A DNA stretch of 64,000 nt from Mesorhizobium amorphae (GTDB lineage: Bacteria; Pseudomonadota; Alphaproteobacteria; Rhizobiales; Rhizobiaceae), in the NCBI GenBank assembly GCA_003240775.1, contig QFNI01000002.1, positions 1 to 64,000 on the forward strand. Direction: 5' to 3'. The position numbers were made by a program, and so were the translations under genes. The notes beneath the pieces are model-generated. The model was not told the origin of the DNA. It searched no databases and was given only the letters and a program-made list of their open reading frames with translations. Below are positions 47,299-57,890 of the stretch, piece after piece; positions within the stretch are counted from its first letter, which is position 1, and every line of letters begins with the position of its first letter.

Positions 47299-47327
47299 CT
47301 GAACCGAACCTGAACGAGCCGGTTCAG
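47299..47327. promoter_or_regulatory. Candidate response-regulator box in the divergent promoter
   Basis: CTGAAC at 47299 and again at 47310 form a direct repeat with an 11-base period, the spacing used by OmpR-family dimers, and an inverted GTTCAG follows at 47322-47327. The site lies between the regulator and the OB-fold gene, so both could be controlled from here. Confidence 0.5.
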
Positions 47328-47389
47328 GCTCGGTCGCCCTGCGCTGGGTTAGACCCCTTGTCATCGCAGCAGACAACGGAGTTACGGCC

Positions 47390-47908
47390 TTGACCGATCC
47401 CATCCCCACAGAAACCGCCGAACGGGCGCAGGCCCCCGCCACGACCGCGTTCTCCAACGGCATCTCGCGCTCGAAGGCAGCCCTTGCAGGTGCCGGCATG
47501 CTGGCGCTCGGCCTCGTCGCGGGCGGCGCGTCCATGCTCTTCCTCGCACCCGCCGACCGTGCGGCACTCGCAAGCCCCGTCGCCATCTCCGCCATGACCG
47601 ATGGCGACACGGTGGCCATCAAGGGACAGGTGGCCGAGGTGTTCGGCAACAAGTTCGTGCTGGCCGACGCGTCCGGCCGCACCCTGGTCGACACCGGCAA
47701 GCGCGGCGAAGATGCGACGCTTGTCGAGCCCTCGCAGCAGATCACGGTGCAGGGCCGCTACGACCACGGCTTCGTCAAGGGCGAGATTCTGGTGCGCGCC
47801 GACGGTACGGCCCAGAGCCTGAAGCCGCCGAAGCCCGGCCCGCGCGGCTGGGTGGAACGCTTGAACGGCGGAACCATTGAAGTGGCCCGCGCACCAGACG
47901 CGCCCTGA
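47390..47908 (+). CDS. Membrane-anchored OB-fold protein (YgiW/BOF-like)
   Basis: 172 residues starting at TTG, with CGGAG about 9 bases ahead; no ATG fits. A single hydrophobic helix at about residues 30-53 (AALAGAGMLALGLVAGGASMLFL) would anchor it, leaving a periplasmic OB-fold domain: DTVAIKGQVAEVFGNKFVLADASGRTLVDTG and ITVQGRYDHGFVKGEILVRADG. This is the bOB-fold of YgiW-type stress proteins. In E. coli ygiW is divergent from qseBC, the same arrangement as here, so regulation by the neighbouring two-component system is likely. Confidence 0.82.
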   Translation: MTDPIPTETAERAQAPATTAFSNGISRSKAALAGAGMLALGLVAGGASMLFLAPADRAALASPVAISAMTDGDTVAIKGQVAEVFGNKFVLADASGRTLVDTGKRGEDATLVEPSQQITVQGRYDHGFVKGEILVRADGTAQSLKPPKPGPRGWVERLNGGTIEVARAPDAP

Positions 47909-47941
47909 CACCTTTTCTTCTAACCAAAGGAGACCATCCCC

Positions 47942-48535
47942 ATGAAGAAATTCGCCTTGGCGGGCCTCGGCCTCAGCCTGCTTTTGTCATCCGCAGCCTG
48001 GGCGCAGGAAACGCCGCCTCCGCCCCCGCCGCCGCCGGGTGATGCCGGCCCCGCCGAGCCTGCGCCCGGCCCAGGCCCCGAAGCGCGCGGCCCCGAGGGC
48101 GAGCGTGATCGCGACAGGGATCGCGACAGGGATCGTGACCGGGACCGTGACGAGCGTGACCGCGACAAGGATCGCGATCGGGACCGTGACGACCGTGATC
48201 GCGACCGCGATCGGGACCGCGCAGAACGTGACCGTGATCGGGATCGCGAAGACCGGGATCGGGACCGCGACCGCGGACCGCGGGACCGGGACAACAAGGG
48301 ACCGCGCGGTGATCGGGATCGTCGCGGGCCTCCGCCCCCGCCGCCCTCGCGCGCTGCGGAGTTCCACTTCAAGCGCGGCCCGGTCGAGGTCATCGTGCGT
48401 TGTGCCGACGACGAGACGATCGAAGCCTGCACCGCGGGTGCCGTGCGTCTGATGGATCGCTTCGTGACGCTGCCGGCGGGCCCGGCTGAAGCGCCGCCTG
48501 CCCCGCTCGCGCCGCCTGCGCCCCCCGCGCAGTAA
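47942..48535 (+). CDS. Secreted protein with Arg-Asp repeat domain
   Basis: 197 residues. The signal peptide ends AWA-QET; a run of prolines and a Gly/Pro linker follow. Residues about 54-130 are almost wholly alternating Arg and Asp with occasional Glu or Lys, encoded by GATCGC/GACCGT-type hexamers. After a second proline run, a small globular end (AEFHFKRGPVEVIVRCADD, then TIEACTAGAVRLMDRF) has two cysteines. The gene follows the OB-fold gene by 33 bases with AAAGGAG before its ATG. I know no function. The mixed-charge stretch could bind polyanions or cations, which is inference. Confidence 0.85.
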   Translation: MKKFALAGLGLSLLLSSAAWAQETPPPPPPPPGDAGPAEPAPGPGPEARGPEGERDRDRDRDRDRDRDRDERDRDKDRDRDRDDRDRDRDRDRAERDRDRDREDRDRDRDRGPRDRDNKGPRGDRDRRGPPPPPPSRAAEFHFKRGPVEVIVRCADDETIEACTAGAVRLMDRFVTLPAGPAEAPPAPLAPPAPPAQ

Positions 48536-48556
48536 GCAGCCTTAACCTCAACCAGT

Positions 48557-48590
48557 GCCGGCCGCGCCATTCTCTGCGCGGCCGGCTTTT
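48557..48590 (+). terminator. Rho-independent terminator
   Basis: GCCGGCCGCGC / GCGCGGCCGGC, an 11-bp perfect stem with an 8-base loop, followed by TTTTCTTT. It ends the OB-fold/Arg-Asp operon. Confidence 0.85.
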
Positions 48591-48668
48591 CTTTGACCAT
48601 GATCGGGCTTGCATCCGGCCCGCCTTGTCGCCAATGCACGCTTTCCGCTTCCACTGAGCTGCCGGCCC

Positions 48669-49196
48669 ATGAAACGCATCGAACTTCTGATCGAGACCAT
48701 CATCCTCGCCTCGCGCTGGCTTCTGGTCGTGTTCTATCTCGGCTTGGCGGTGGCGCTGGCGATCTACGCCTTCTCATTCATCAAGAAGCTCTTCGTCTTC
48801 GCGGGCGACGTGGTGGGCTTGTCGGATACCCAGACGATCCTGGCCATGCTCGCGCTGATCGACGCGGCACTCGTGGCGAGCCTGGTCGTGATGGTGATCA
48901 TCTCGGGCTACGAGAACTTCGTCAGCCGCTTCGACGGTCATGACGGAACCGTGCACTGGCTCGGCACGATCGATGCAGGCTCGCTGAAGATCAAGGTGGC
49001 CTCGACCATCGTCGCCATCTCGTCGATCCACCTGCTTCAGCTCTTCCTGAATCTCGGCTCCTATTCCCAGACCCAGCTCCTTTGGGCGACGATCATCCAC
49101 GTGACCTTCGTGCTTTCGGCGCTGCTGCTCGCATGGATCGACCGGATCGCGGCGCGCAACAAGGCAGACAAGGCGGAGCCGCCTGTCGGCTTCTGA
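48669..49196 (+). CDS. YqhA/UPF0114-family membrane protein
   Basis: 175 residues with about four transmembrane segments (ASRWLLVVFYLGLAVALAIYAF; ILAMLALIDAALVASLVVMVII; SIHLLQLFLNL; LLWATIIHVTFVLSALLLAWID). GYENFVSRFD and the amphipathic KIKVASTIVAISSIHLL are family features of UPF0114. The start at 48669 is the conserved one (MKRIELLIE). A distant similarity to small ion-channel folds has been proposed for the family, with function unproven. Confidence 0.88.
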   Translation: MKRIELLIETIILASRWLLVVFYLGLAVALAIYAFSFIKKLFVFAGDVVGLSDTQTILAMLALIDAALVASLVVMVIISGYENFVSRFDGHDGTVHWLGTIDAGSLKIKVASTIVAISSIHLLQLFLNLGSYSQTQLLWATIIHVTFVLSALLLAWIDRIAARNKADKAEPPVGF

Positions 49197-49202
49197 CGGG
49201 CG

Positions 49203-49496
49203 TCAGTCGAACAGCCGCTCGCCCTGCTCGTCCACGATCTGGCGGCCCTTGGCGATCGCCACCTCTTCCGCCTCGTTTTGGGCGGGAAAGCGATCCGCGC
49301 GGATGAAGCGGTGCTCCTCCAACGCACCATCGATCTCCTTGGAGATCACGCCGCAGGTCTGGAACTGGCCGTTTTCCTTGAACGGTGTGGCGCGGATGGT
49401 GAAGCCCTTGTGCTCGAGCGTGCGGCTGGATTCAGGCGCGACCTCAGTTGCCTCGCCGCCTCCGCCCAGGCCGAATAGCTTCTTCAAGAACGACAT
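49203..49496 (-). CDS. HlyU-family protein
   Basis: 97 residues matching the Pfam family called HlyU (N-terminus MSFLKKLFGLGGGG; then YKGF-like HKGFTIRATPFKENGQFQTCGVISKE and HRFIRADRF). Despite the name, these small alphaproteobacterial proteins lack an obvious DNA-binding motif, and their role is unclear. It stands 21 bases after the YjbQ-like gene on the same strand, so they may be co-transcribed. Confidence 0.88.
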   Translation of the reverse strand: MSFLKKLFGLGGGGEATEVAPESSRTLEHKGFTIRATPFKENGQFQTCGVISKEIDGALEEHRFIRADRFPAQNEAEEVAIAKGRQIVDEQGERLFD

Positions 49497-49517
49497 CGCA
49501 CATTCCCTGTCTTGATC

Positions 49518-49940
49518 TCATCTGCTGGCGTGCAGCACGACCTCGCGGGCGTGCGGCCTCGCTCGGTGCTCCCACAGATAGATGCCCTGCCACGTGCCGA
49601 GCGCAAGCCTTCCCGCGGTGATCGGCACGGAAAGCGACACGGCGGTGAGTGCCGCCTTGATGTGGGCGGGCATGTCGTCGGGGCCTTCGTCGCGATGGAT
49701 GAGATAGCGCATGGCCGGGTCGTCGGCCGGCGGCACGAGGCGCGCGAAGAAGGCGTCGAGATCGCGGCGCACATCGGGATCGGCGTTCTCCTGGATCACG
49801 AGCGAGCATGACGTGTGGCGCACAAAAAGCGTGAGGAGGCCGGTTTCAAGCCCGGCCTCCGCCGCGAAGCGCTGGGCCTCGCGGGTGAACTCGTAGAGGC
49901 CGGATCCGCGTGTGGCGAGCGTGATCGTCTTCTGCGGCAT
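49518..49940 (-). CDS. YjbQ-family protein (UPF0047)
   Basis: 140 residues. The family signature is intact: LFVRHTSCSLVIQENADPDVRRDL and the His-containing MRYLIHRDEGPDDMPAHIKAAL, ending WQGIYLWEHR. Members have a trimeric fold and weak thiamine-phosphate synthase activity has been reported, so it is often annotated as a secondary thiamine-phosphate synthase. The start at 49940 removes eight unconserved residues. Confidence 0.92.
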   Translation of the reverse strand: MPQKTITLATRGSGLYEFTREAQRFAAEAGLETGLLTLFVRHTSCSLVIQENADPDVRRDLDAFFARLVPPADDPAMRYLIHRDEGPDDMPAHIKAALTAVSLSVPITAGRLALGTWQGIYLWEHRARPHAREVVLHASR

Positions 49941-49982
49941 GCGGGGCTCCCGGCCTGTTCTCACCGAATTAGGCTGCGCCTC

Positions 49983-50408
49983 TCAGACGCCCACTGCTTC
50001 GGGCGCATATTGCGCGAGGAATTCGGCGCTCGGGGGGATCGGCTTGATCACGTCGATCAACACGCCGTTGGGGTCGCGCGTGATGAAGTGACGCTGCCCG
50101 AAAGGTTCGTCCCGCAAGGTCCGCAGGATGGGAAGGCCGGCAGCCTGCACCTCCGCATAGACGGCATCGGGGTCGCTCACCTCGAAATTGAGCAGCACGC
50201 CAGACGCCCTTCCCCTCCCCTCCGGCGGGATCGTCTCGTGGTCGCCCTGCAGGATCGCGAGGTTGACGCCCTCATCCTCGCTGGACTGCAGGTGCGCATA
50301 CCAGTCGCTGTCGAACAGCGGCCTGAAGCGGAAGTGGCGAACATAGAAGTCGACCGTGGCGGCCACGTTGTCCACCATGATCACGGGATAATAGCTTGTG
50401 GTCTTCAC
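49983..50408 (-). CDS. VOC family protein
   Basis: 141 residues beginning at GTG (50408), with GGAGG 8 bases before it. The sequence [32 protein letters not shown] is a typical VOC first module and [16 protein letters not shown] the last. A longer reading from an ATG at 50435 has no ribosome site and would pass through an operator. It diverges from a TetR regulator with two matched operators in between, so it is likely repressed by it. The ligand is unknown. Confidence 0.88.
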   Translation of the reverse strand: MKTTSYYPVIMVDNVAATVDFYVRHFRFRPLFDSDWYAHLQSSEDEGVNLAILQGDHETIPPEGRGRASGVLLNFEVSDPDAVYAEVQAAGLPILRTLRDEPFGQRHFITRDPNGVLIDVIKPIPPSAEFLAQYAPEAVGV

Positions 50409-50432
50409 GGCTTGCACCTCCGCATAAAGAAA

Positions 50433-50447
50433 CATACAAACTGTATG
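50433..50447. promoter_or_regulatory. TetR operator O1 (VOC-proximal)
   Basis: CATACAAACTGTATG, an inverted repeat of CATAC/GTATG around a 5-base centre. It shares the pattern CATACARRCTGYATG with a second copy exactly 30 bases downstream. It sits just upstream of the VOC start codon. Confidence 0.7.
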
Positions 50448-50462
50448 CAAATATAGAATTAA

Positions 50463-50477
50463 CATACAGGCTGCATG
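50463..50477. promoter_or_regulatory. TetR operator O2 (regulator-proximal)
   Basis: CATACAGGCTGCATG, the second copy of the palindrome, ends one base before the TetR ATG at 50479. The 30-base spacing puts both copies on the same helical face. The AT-rich gap between them (ATATAGAATTAA) probably holds both promoters. Confidence 0.7.
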
Positions 50478-50478
50478 T

Positions 50479-51057
50479 ATGCAAGAAGGGTCGCGAACAC
50501 AGCAGGAGCGAACGGAGGCAACCCGTGCCGCCCTGCTCGACGCCGGCCGCCGGCTCTTCGTGGAGAAAGGGTATGCCGCGACCTCTACACCCGAACTCGT
50601 GGCGGCCACCGGCCTGTCGCGCGGCGCGCTCTATCACCACTATGCCGACAAGCAGGCTTTGTTCGCGGCGGTGGTCGAGCGAGAGGCAGCGGCGGTCTCA
50701 GCCGAGATCGAAGCGGTAGCGGGCGACACCATGACGATGCTGCTCACTGGCGCCCGAGCCTATCTGGAAGCCATGTCCGTGCCCGGCCGCACCCGCCTCC
50801 TTCTGATCGAAGGCCCGGCTGCCCTGGGCCAAGCTGCCGTTGACGCCTTGGAAGGCCGCTTCGGCAATGCCGCCCTGCGCAACGGGCTGGAGGCTGCGAT
50901 GGAGGACGGCACGTTGCGCGCCCTGCCGCTCCAACCATTGACCGAGCTTCTGGCGGGAATGTTCGACCGCGCGGCACTTGCGATCGCCAGGGACGAAAAC
51001 GAAGCCGAGAGCTGCCTTGTCGTGATCGAGGCCGTGCTCAACGGGCTGCACGCTTAA
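50479..51057 (+). CDS. TetR/AcrR-family repressor
   Basis: 192 residues. The N-terminal helix-turn-helix reads [45 protein letters not shown] (about residues 19-63), the standard TetR DNA-binding unit. The C-terminal all-helical ligand domain has no sign of a known subgroup. The start follows operator O2 with almost no leader, so autoregulation is expected. It probably controls the divergent VOC gene. Confidence 0.94.
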   Translation: MQEGSRTQQERTEATRAALLDAGRRLFVEKGYAATSTPELVAATGLSRGALYHHYADKQALFAAVVEREAAAVSAEIEAVAGDTMTMLLTGARAYLEAMSVPGRTRLLLIEGPAALGQAAVDALEGRFGNAALRNGLEAAMEDGTLRALPLQPLTELLAGMFDRAALAIARDENEAESCLVVIEAVLNGLHA

Positions 51058-51069
51058 CCCGCCAAGAAA

Positions 51070-51090
51070 AAGGGCGCCCGAGGCGCCCTT
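51070..51090. terminator. Bidirectional terminator between TetR and rpoD
   Basis: AAGGGCGCC / GGCGCCCTT, a 9-bp perfect stem with a CGA loop, preceded by AAAAA and followed by CTC. rpoD stops at 51095 from the other side. Confidence 0.75.
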
Positions 51091-51094
51091 CTCA

Positions 51095-53128
<2,034 letters not shown>

Positions 53129-53486
53129 GCTTATCTTCTCCAAGCGGGCACCGGGTCCAAGCGCCGGTCGACGCTGCGTGATGTCTGAGCGACGGTGATG
53201 TGCAAAATCAGCGTCGCGAAATGAGCCGTCTCCATATGGAGCGCCACGCATCGCTTTCCAGTTTTCGGGGTGTCCAACTCTCCTGCTGTCTCGAACGCGA
53301 GCGTCCGTGGATTGCTTGTCATGCGGCCGTCACAACGGCCAGCGCGCGTCTGGAATGGCCCGCCTATGGCTGATTCGCGAGAGAGAAGCGAATCACCATG
53401 GCGTGGCGTAACCGAGCCCGCGCGCAATTTGAATCAATTTGTCCAAATGGTTACCATCCCCTTAGCCGAGGCCGGGGAACGGTCGT
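53129..53486. other. dnaG-rpoD intergenic region
   Basis: 358 bases without a convincing gene. A hairpin TGATTCGC / GCGAATCA lies at 53371-53395. An AT-richer stretch around 53421-53450 (CAATTTGAATCAATTTG) follows it and may include promoter elements for rpoD on the minus strand. No clear -10/-35 pair could be fixed by eye. Confidence 0.5.
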
Positions 53487-55421
53487 TCAGGCGCGCTCCG
53501 CGCGACCCGACGTGATGCCGAAGCCATCGATCAGGGCTTCGGTCGCCTGGGCGTCATGGAACTGTGCCTGAACGGCGAGAAGCTGCTGGAGATGCTCGTC
53601 GCTGGGCTCGCTTGCGAGAGCCGCTTCAGCCGCCTTCAATTCCCTATGTAAGGTCCGAGCATTGCGGTGCAAGTGGAGCGCCTGGGCGAGCGCCTCGCGC
53701 GCATCTTCGACGGATGCTTCCTCGAGCGCCGGCCATTGCCGCGCGCGCCGCACGAGGCCGAGCGCACGCTCCCAGATCTCGGTGAAGCCCTGGGCCGTGA
53801 TGGCGCCCGTGCAGGCTTCGCGGTCGGCTCCCCTCTCGCTGTGCGCGCAGGCGTCGAGCAGCACCGAGTGAAGTTGCCGCAGATCGGGATGCGACAGGTC
53901 GAGCGCGTCCACCGCGTCGAAATTCTCGTCGATCAGGCTGGGATGGTTGGCGAGCGCCACGACGATCACCGCCTCGCGCAGCGGCATCACGCCGCCCGAG
54001 CGACGCACGAGCGCGGAGCGCTGGAGGCTTTCGGAAACCGCCAGGCGGCCCGCCGCGGCACCTGGCCGCCCGCCCCCTTGCCCCTGCCAGGCACCACCGC
54101 CCTTCCCATTGCCGCGCCCCTTGAAGGGCCGCGTGGCCGCGCCGAAAAAGGCCTGCACGCGGTCGCGCATGTCCTGGCCGTAATGGAAGCGCAGGTTCTC
54201 GTCCTTGATGCGGGAGGACAACGAGCGCAGCGACTTCTCGAGCTCCGCCCGGCGCTCCGGCGTGTCGAATTGCCGCCCGCCGGTTTCGCGCATCCACAAG
54301 AGATCGGCGAGCGAGCGCGTGTCGTTGAGCACGGCCGAGAAGCCGTCGCGCCCTTCTGCCTTCACGAGGTCGTCGGGGTCCTGCCCCTCGGGCAGCAGTG
54401 CGAAGCGCACGGTGCGGCCGGGCTCGACCATGGGCAGTGCCAGATCCGCACCGCGGAAGGCGGCTTTCAAGCCCGCTTGGTCGCCGTCGAAGCAGAGCAC
54501 GGGCTCGGGCGAGACGCGCCAGAGGAGTTCGAGCTGGCGCTCGGTGAGCGCTGTTCCCAGCGGCGCCACGGCCTGGGGGAACCCGGCCTGAGCGAGGGCT
54601 ATCACGTCCATGTAGCCTTCGACGGCCACGAGCGTGCCCTCCTTGCCCACCGCCTTGCGGGCACGGGCGAAATTGTAGAGCACGTTGCCCTTGTGGAAGA
54701 TCTCGGTCTCGGGCGAGTTGAGATACTTGGCCGACACTTCCTTGGACATCGCCCGCCCGCCGAAGGCGATGATGCGCTCGCGGCTGTCGGGGATCGGGAA
54801 CATGATGCGGTCGCGGAAGCGGTCGTAGGACACGGGCACGTCCGGCCCGAACACCACGAGCCCGCAGGCTTCGATCAACTCCTTGCCGACATTCCTGCCC
54901 GCCAGATGCTCCTTCAGCGCGTTGCGGCTGTCGGGAGCGAAGCCCAGGCGAAACTCCTTCTGCGTGGCAGGCGTCAGCCCGCGCTCGCGCAGGTAGGCGC
55001 GCGCCTTGGCGCCTTCCGCCGCCTGGAGCTTCGCCTCGAAGAAGGCCGTGGCCATCTCCATGACCTCATGCAGCGTGGCGCGCTGCTTTTCCTTTTCCTC
55101 GGCCCGCGGGTCGCGTGCGGGCATGGGCACGCCCGCCATCTCGGCCACACGCTCCACGGCTTCCGGAAAGCTCGCGCCTTCGAGTTCGGTCAGAAAGCGG
55201 AAATGGTCGCCCGACACGCCGCAGCCGAAGCAGTGGTAGCGGCCCTTCTTGTCCTCGCAGTGGAAGGAAGGCGACTTCTCACCGTGGAAGGGGCAGCACG
55301 CCCAATAGTCTCCCCGCCCCGCATTGGTCTTGCGCTTGTCCCACGAGACGCGCGCGCCGATCAGCGACGAGATCGGCACCCGGTCGCGGATTTCATCGAG
55401 GAATGAGGCGGGAAAACGCAT
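53487..55421 (-). CDS. dnaG: DNA primase
   Basis: A 644-residue primase making RNA primers at the replication fork. The CHC2 zinc finger is complete with C43, H46, C64 and C67 (CCPFHGEKSPSFH and RYHCFGCG). The catalytic TOPRIM domain starts TLVAVEGYMDVIALAQAGF and includes VLCFDGDQAGLKAAFRG with the metal-binding Asp residues. The C-terminal DnaB-interaction domain is diverged, as is normal. A Gly-rich linker (GRGNGKGGGAWQGQGGGRPG) joins the two. Confidence 0.98.
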   Translation of the reverse strand: MRFPASFLDEIRDRVPISSLIGARVSWDKRKTNAGRGDYWACCPFHGEKSPSFHCEDKKGRYHCFGCGVSGDHFRFLTELEGASFPEAVERVAEMAGVPMPARDPRAEEKEKQRATLHEVMEMATAFFEAKLQAAEGAKARAYLRERGLTPATQKEFRLGFAPDSRNALKEHLAGRNVGKELIEACGLVVFGPDVPVSYDRFRDRIMFPIPDSRERIIAFGGRAMSKEVSAKYLNSPETEIFHKGNVLYNFARARKAVGKEGTLVAVEGYMDVIALAQAGFPQAVAPLGTALTERQLELLWRVSPEPVLCFDGDQAGLKAAFRGADLALPMVEPGRTVRFALLPEGQDPDDLVKAEGRDGFSAVLNDTRSLADLLWMRETGGRQFDTPERRAELEKSLRSLSSRIKDENLRFHYGQDMRDRVQAFFGAATRPFKGRGNGKGGGAWQGQGGGRPGAAAGRLAVSESLQRSALVRRSGGVMPLREAVIVVALANHPSLIDENFDAVDALDLSHPDLRQLHSVLLDACAHSERGADREACTGAITAQGFTEIWERALGLVRRARQWPALEEASVEDAREALAQALHLHRNARTLHRELKAAEAALASEPSDEHLQQLLAVQAQFHDAQATEALIDGFGITSGRAERA

Positions 55422-55635
55422 GGGCGACCGTTGGAACGAAAGCGGAACAATCTACCAGGGTTCTGGCGCGAGGCAAAGCTGTTGGAGGGATCGTGCCAGC
55501 CCAATGTGGAGATTCCGTTGCCGCACGGGATGCGTGCGGATGTCGCGTCCGGACTTTCGCCACACGGCCACGATAGATATTATCCGGCTAACGGAAATGC
55601 AGGTGTGATCGACGCCCGCGCAATCGAGGACACCC
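55422..55635. other. Divergent region between dnaG and the Na/Pi transporter gene
   Basis: 214 bases. A TATTAT box occurs at 55578-55583 on the plus strand without a good -35. GAGGA at 55626-55630 is the ribosome site of the transporter. No gene is seen. Confidence 0.35.
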
Positions 55636-57309
55636 TTGCCGATGGGCGGCTCAGCCGTGATCCTGCATTTGGCCGGCGCCGTGGCGCTCCTGCTCTGGGC
55701 GACGCGCATGGTGCGCACGGGCGTCGAGCGCGCCTATGGCGCGGCACTCCGCCGCCGCTTGCGCACCGCGATGACCAATCCGATCGTCGCGATGGCCGCA
55801 GGGCTGGGGCTCGCCGTGGCGCTGCAAAGCTCGACCGCGGTGACGCTTCTGATTGGGTCCTTCGCAGGCTCCGGCATCGTCACGGGCTTGGCGGGCCTGC
55901 TGGCCGTGCGTGGTGCCGAACTGGGCTCGGCGCTCGTGGTCAAGCTCTTGTCGTTCGACCTGTCGCTGCTCGCGCCGGTTGCGATCCTTGCGGGCACCTC
56001 GATCTTCATGAGTACGGGGCGGAGCGAGTGGCGCCAGCTCGGGCGCATCTTGGTCGGCCTCGGCCTGATCGTGCTGTCGCTCGACTTGATGTCTGCCGCG
56101 ACCCTGCCGCTGCGCGAAAGCCCGGCACTCGGCGTGATCGTGGCCTATCTCGCGGGCGATCCCGTCACGGCGTTCCTGCTGGCGGCCATCGTCACCTGGG
56201 CGCTGCATTCCTCGATCGCGGCCGTGCTGCTTCTGGCGGCGCTCGCCGGCCATGGCGTGCTCGCGCCCGAGCTGGGGCTCGTGATGGTGCTCGGCATCAA
56301 TCTCGGCTCTTCGGTGATAGCGCCCCTGCTTACGCGCGGCGCGGACGCCTCCGTGCGCGCGGTCCCTCTCGGCAACCTGCTGATGCGCGGCGTGGGCTCG
56401 CTGGTCGGGCTCGCCGCCTTCCTCACCTTCCGCCCCGACCTCGCCTTTCTCGGCGCGGATGCCGCCGACCGGATCGTGCACGCGCACATCCTCTTCAATG
56501 CGGCGATCCTGGTCGCCGGATTGCCGCTCGCAGGGCTCGTCGAGCGGGCGGCGAGCGCGCTCGCCTCATTGGGAGCCAAGAAGGGAGGCGATGTCGAGCC
56601 CGTGCAGTTCGAGACCGATGCGCTGGACCCCGGCGTGCTCGATCTCCCTGCGGTAGCACTCGCCAACGCCACGCGCGCGCTGGTGCCGGTCTGCGAGACA
56701 GTGGAGGTGATGCTCGTCCGCGTGTTCGAGCTCTACTCGGCGCGCGATGCCCAGGGCGTTGCGGCGCTGCGCGAGCTGGACGACCGGATCGACCGGCGCC
56801 AGGCGGCGGTCAAGCTCTACCTCGCCAAGCTCTCCACCCGTCCGCTCGATGCGCGTGACGCGCAGCGCTGCCGCGAACTGATCGACGGCTGCGTGAAGCT
56901 CGAGCAGGTGGGCGACATCATCGTGCGCAACCTGCTCGCCCATGTGGAAACGAAGCTCGCGCGCGGCCTGCGCTTCACCGAAGCCGGCTGGCAGGAGCTG
57001 GAAGAAATGCACGCGAGCGTGCTTGCCAATGCGCGGCTCGCCTTCAACGTGCTGATCGCGCGCGACACCGATACCGCGCGCCTTCTCGTGGCGGAGAAGG
57101 ACCGCCTGCGCGAGCTCGAGCGCCGGTCGAGCCGCAGCCATTTCGCCCGTCTCAGCGAGGGAAAGGCGCTAAGCGTCGAGACGAGCGCCATCCACTTGGA
57201 CACGATCCGCGATTTCAAGCAGATCAACTCGCTGCTTGCCGCGATCGCCTATCCCGTGCTCGAAGAGCAGGGGCTGCTGCGCAGCACCCGGCTGCGCGCA
57301 GCGGAGTAG
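55636..57309 (+). CDS. Na/Pi cotransporter family protein with PhoU-like tail
   Basis: 557 residues. The membrane half (about 1-310) carries the duplicated family repeat with LQSSTAVTLLIGSFAGSG and LHSSIAAVLLLAALAG, the QSSxA signature of type II Na/phosphate cotransporters. The C-terminal cytoplasmic part (about 340-545) is helical with PhoU-like features (VCETVEVMLVRVFELY; EQVGDIIVRNLL; LEEMHASVLANARLAFNVL). TTG at 55636 has GAGGA 5 bases upstream; ATG at 55642 is the alternative. It probably moves phosphate or acts in phosphate balance. Confidence 0.9.
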   Translation: MPMGGSAVILHLAGAVALLLWATRMVRTGVERAYGAALRRRLRTAMTNPIVAMAAGLGLAVALQSSTAVTLLIGSFAGSGIVTGLAGLLAVRGAELGSALVVKLLSFDLSLLAPVAILAGTSIFMSTGRSEWRQLGRILVGLGLIVLSLDLMSAATLPLRESPALGVIVAYLAGDPVTAFLLAAIVTWALHSSIAAVLLLAALAGHGVLAPELGLVMVLGINLGSSVIAPLLTRGADASVRAVPLGNLLMRGVGSLVGLAAFLTFRPDLAFLGADAADRIVHAHILFNAAILVAGLPLAGLVERAASALASLGAKKGGDVEPVQFETDALDPGVLDLPAVALANATRALVPVCETVEVMLVRVFELYSARDAQGVAALRELDDRIDRRQAAVKLYLAKLSTRPLDARDAQRCRELIDGCVKLEQVGDIIVRNLLAHVETKLARGLRFTEAGWQELEEMHASVLANARLAFNVLIARDTDTARLLVAEKDRLRELERRSSRSHFARLSEGKALSVETSAIHLDTIRDFKQINSLLAAIAYPVLEEQGLLRSTRLRAAE

Positions 57310-57312
57310 CGA

Positions 57313-57768
57313 TCAGGACAGCAGCTGCTTCACGAGACCGCTGGCGCGGCCGAAATCCATGCGGCCGCCATGCTCGGCCTTGAGCGCAGCCATCACCGCA
57401 CCCATGTCGCGCGGGCTCGCGGCCCCCGTCTTGGCGATCGCCGCGCGCACGGCTTCCTCGGCTTCGGCTTCGCTCATCGCCGCCGGCAGATACTCACGGA
57501 TGATCTCGATCTCGGCGTTCTCGATCTCGGCCAGTTCCGGGCGGCCGCCTTCGGTGAAGGCACGCACCGATTCTTCGCGGCTCTTCACCATCTTGGAGAG
57601 GATCGCCAGCACCTCTTCCTCGGAGGCTGCCTCCTTGCCGGTGCCGCGGTTGAGGATGTCGCGCTCGGTGAAGGCCGCCTGCATCAGGCGAAGCGTCGAA
57701 GTGCGGGCCTTGTCGCGCGCCTTGAGCGCGGCCTTCAGGTCGGCGGCGATGCGCTCGCGTGTGCTCAT
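57313..57768 (-). CDS. GatB/YqeY domain protein
   Basis: 151 residues starting MSTRERIAADLKAALKARDK with GAGGCG ahead. The central TLRLMQAAFTERDI and SREESVRAFTEGGRPELAEIENAEIEIIREYLP, ending GRMDFGRASGLVKQLLS, are the YqeY pattern. The domain is shared with the tail of GatB and binds tRNA. As a free-standing protein its role is not settled. Divergent from carA. Confidence 0.93.
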   Translation of the reverse strand: MSTRERIAADLKAALKARDKARTSTLRLMQAAFTERDILNRGTGKEAASEEEVLAILSKMVKSREESVRAFTEGGRPELAEIENAEIEIIREYLPAAMSEAEAEEAVRAAIAKTGAASPRDMGAVMAALKAEHGGRMDFGRASGLVKQLLS

Positions 57769-57890
57769 GGGTTCGCCTCTTCGCTTTGCTCTGGTTGACC
57801 GGGGCACTCCCTGCCACTATTCGCGGGCGGTTGAAAAGGCTGCATCGCCCGAAGGTGCTTCCCGTCAACCCGCTTCCCAGGATCACGCCC

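Noticed and set aside
48097..48310. Possible CRISPR or satellite repeat
   Set aside because: The hexamer repeats are in frame within a secreted protein and have no spacer structure.
53667..55406. 579-codon plus-strand frame opposite dnaG
   Set aside because: No domain or ribosome site; antisense shadow of DNA primase.
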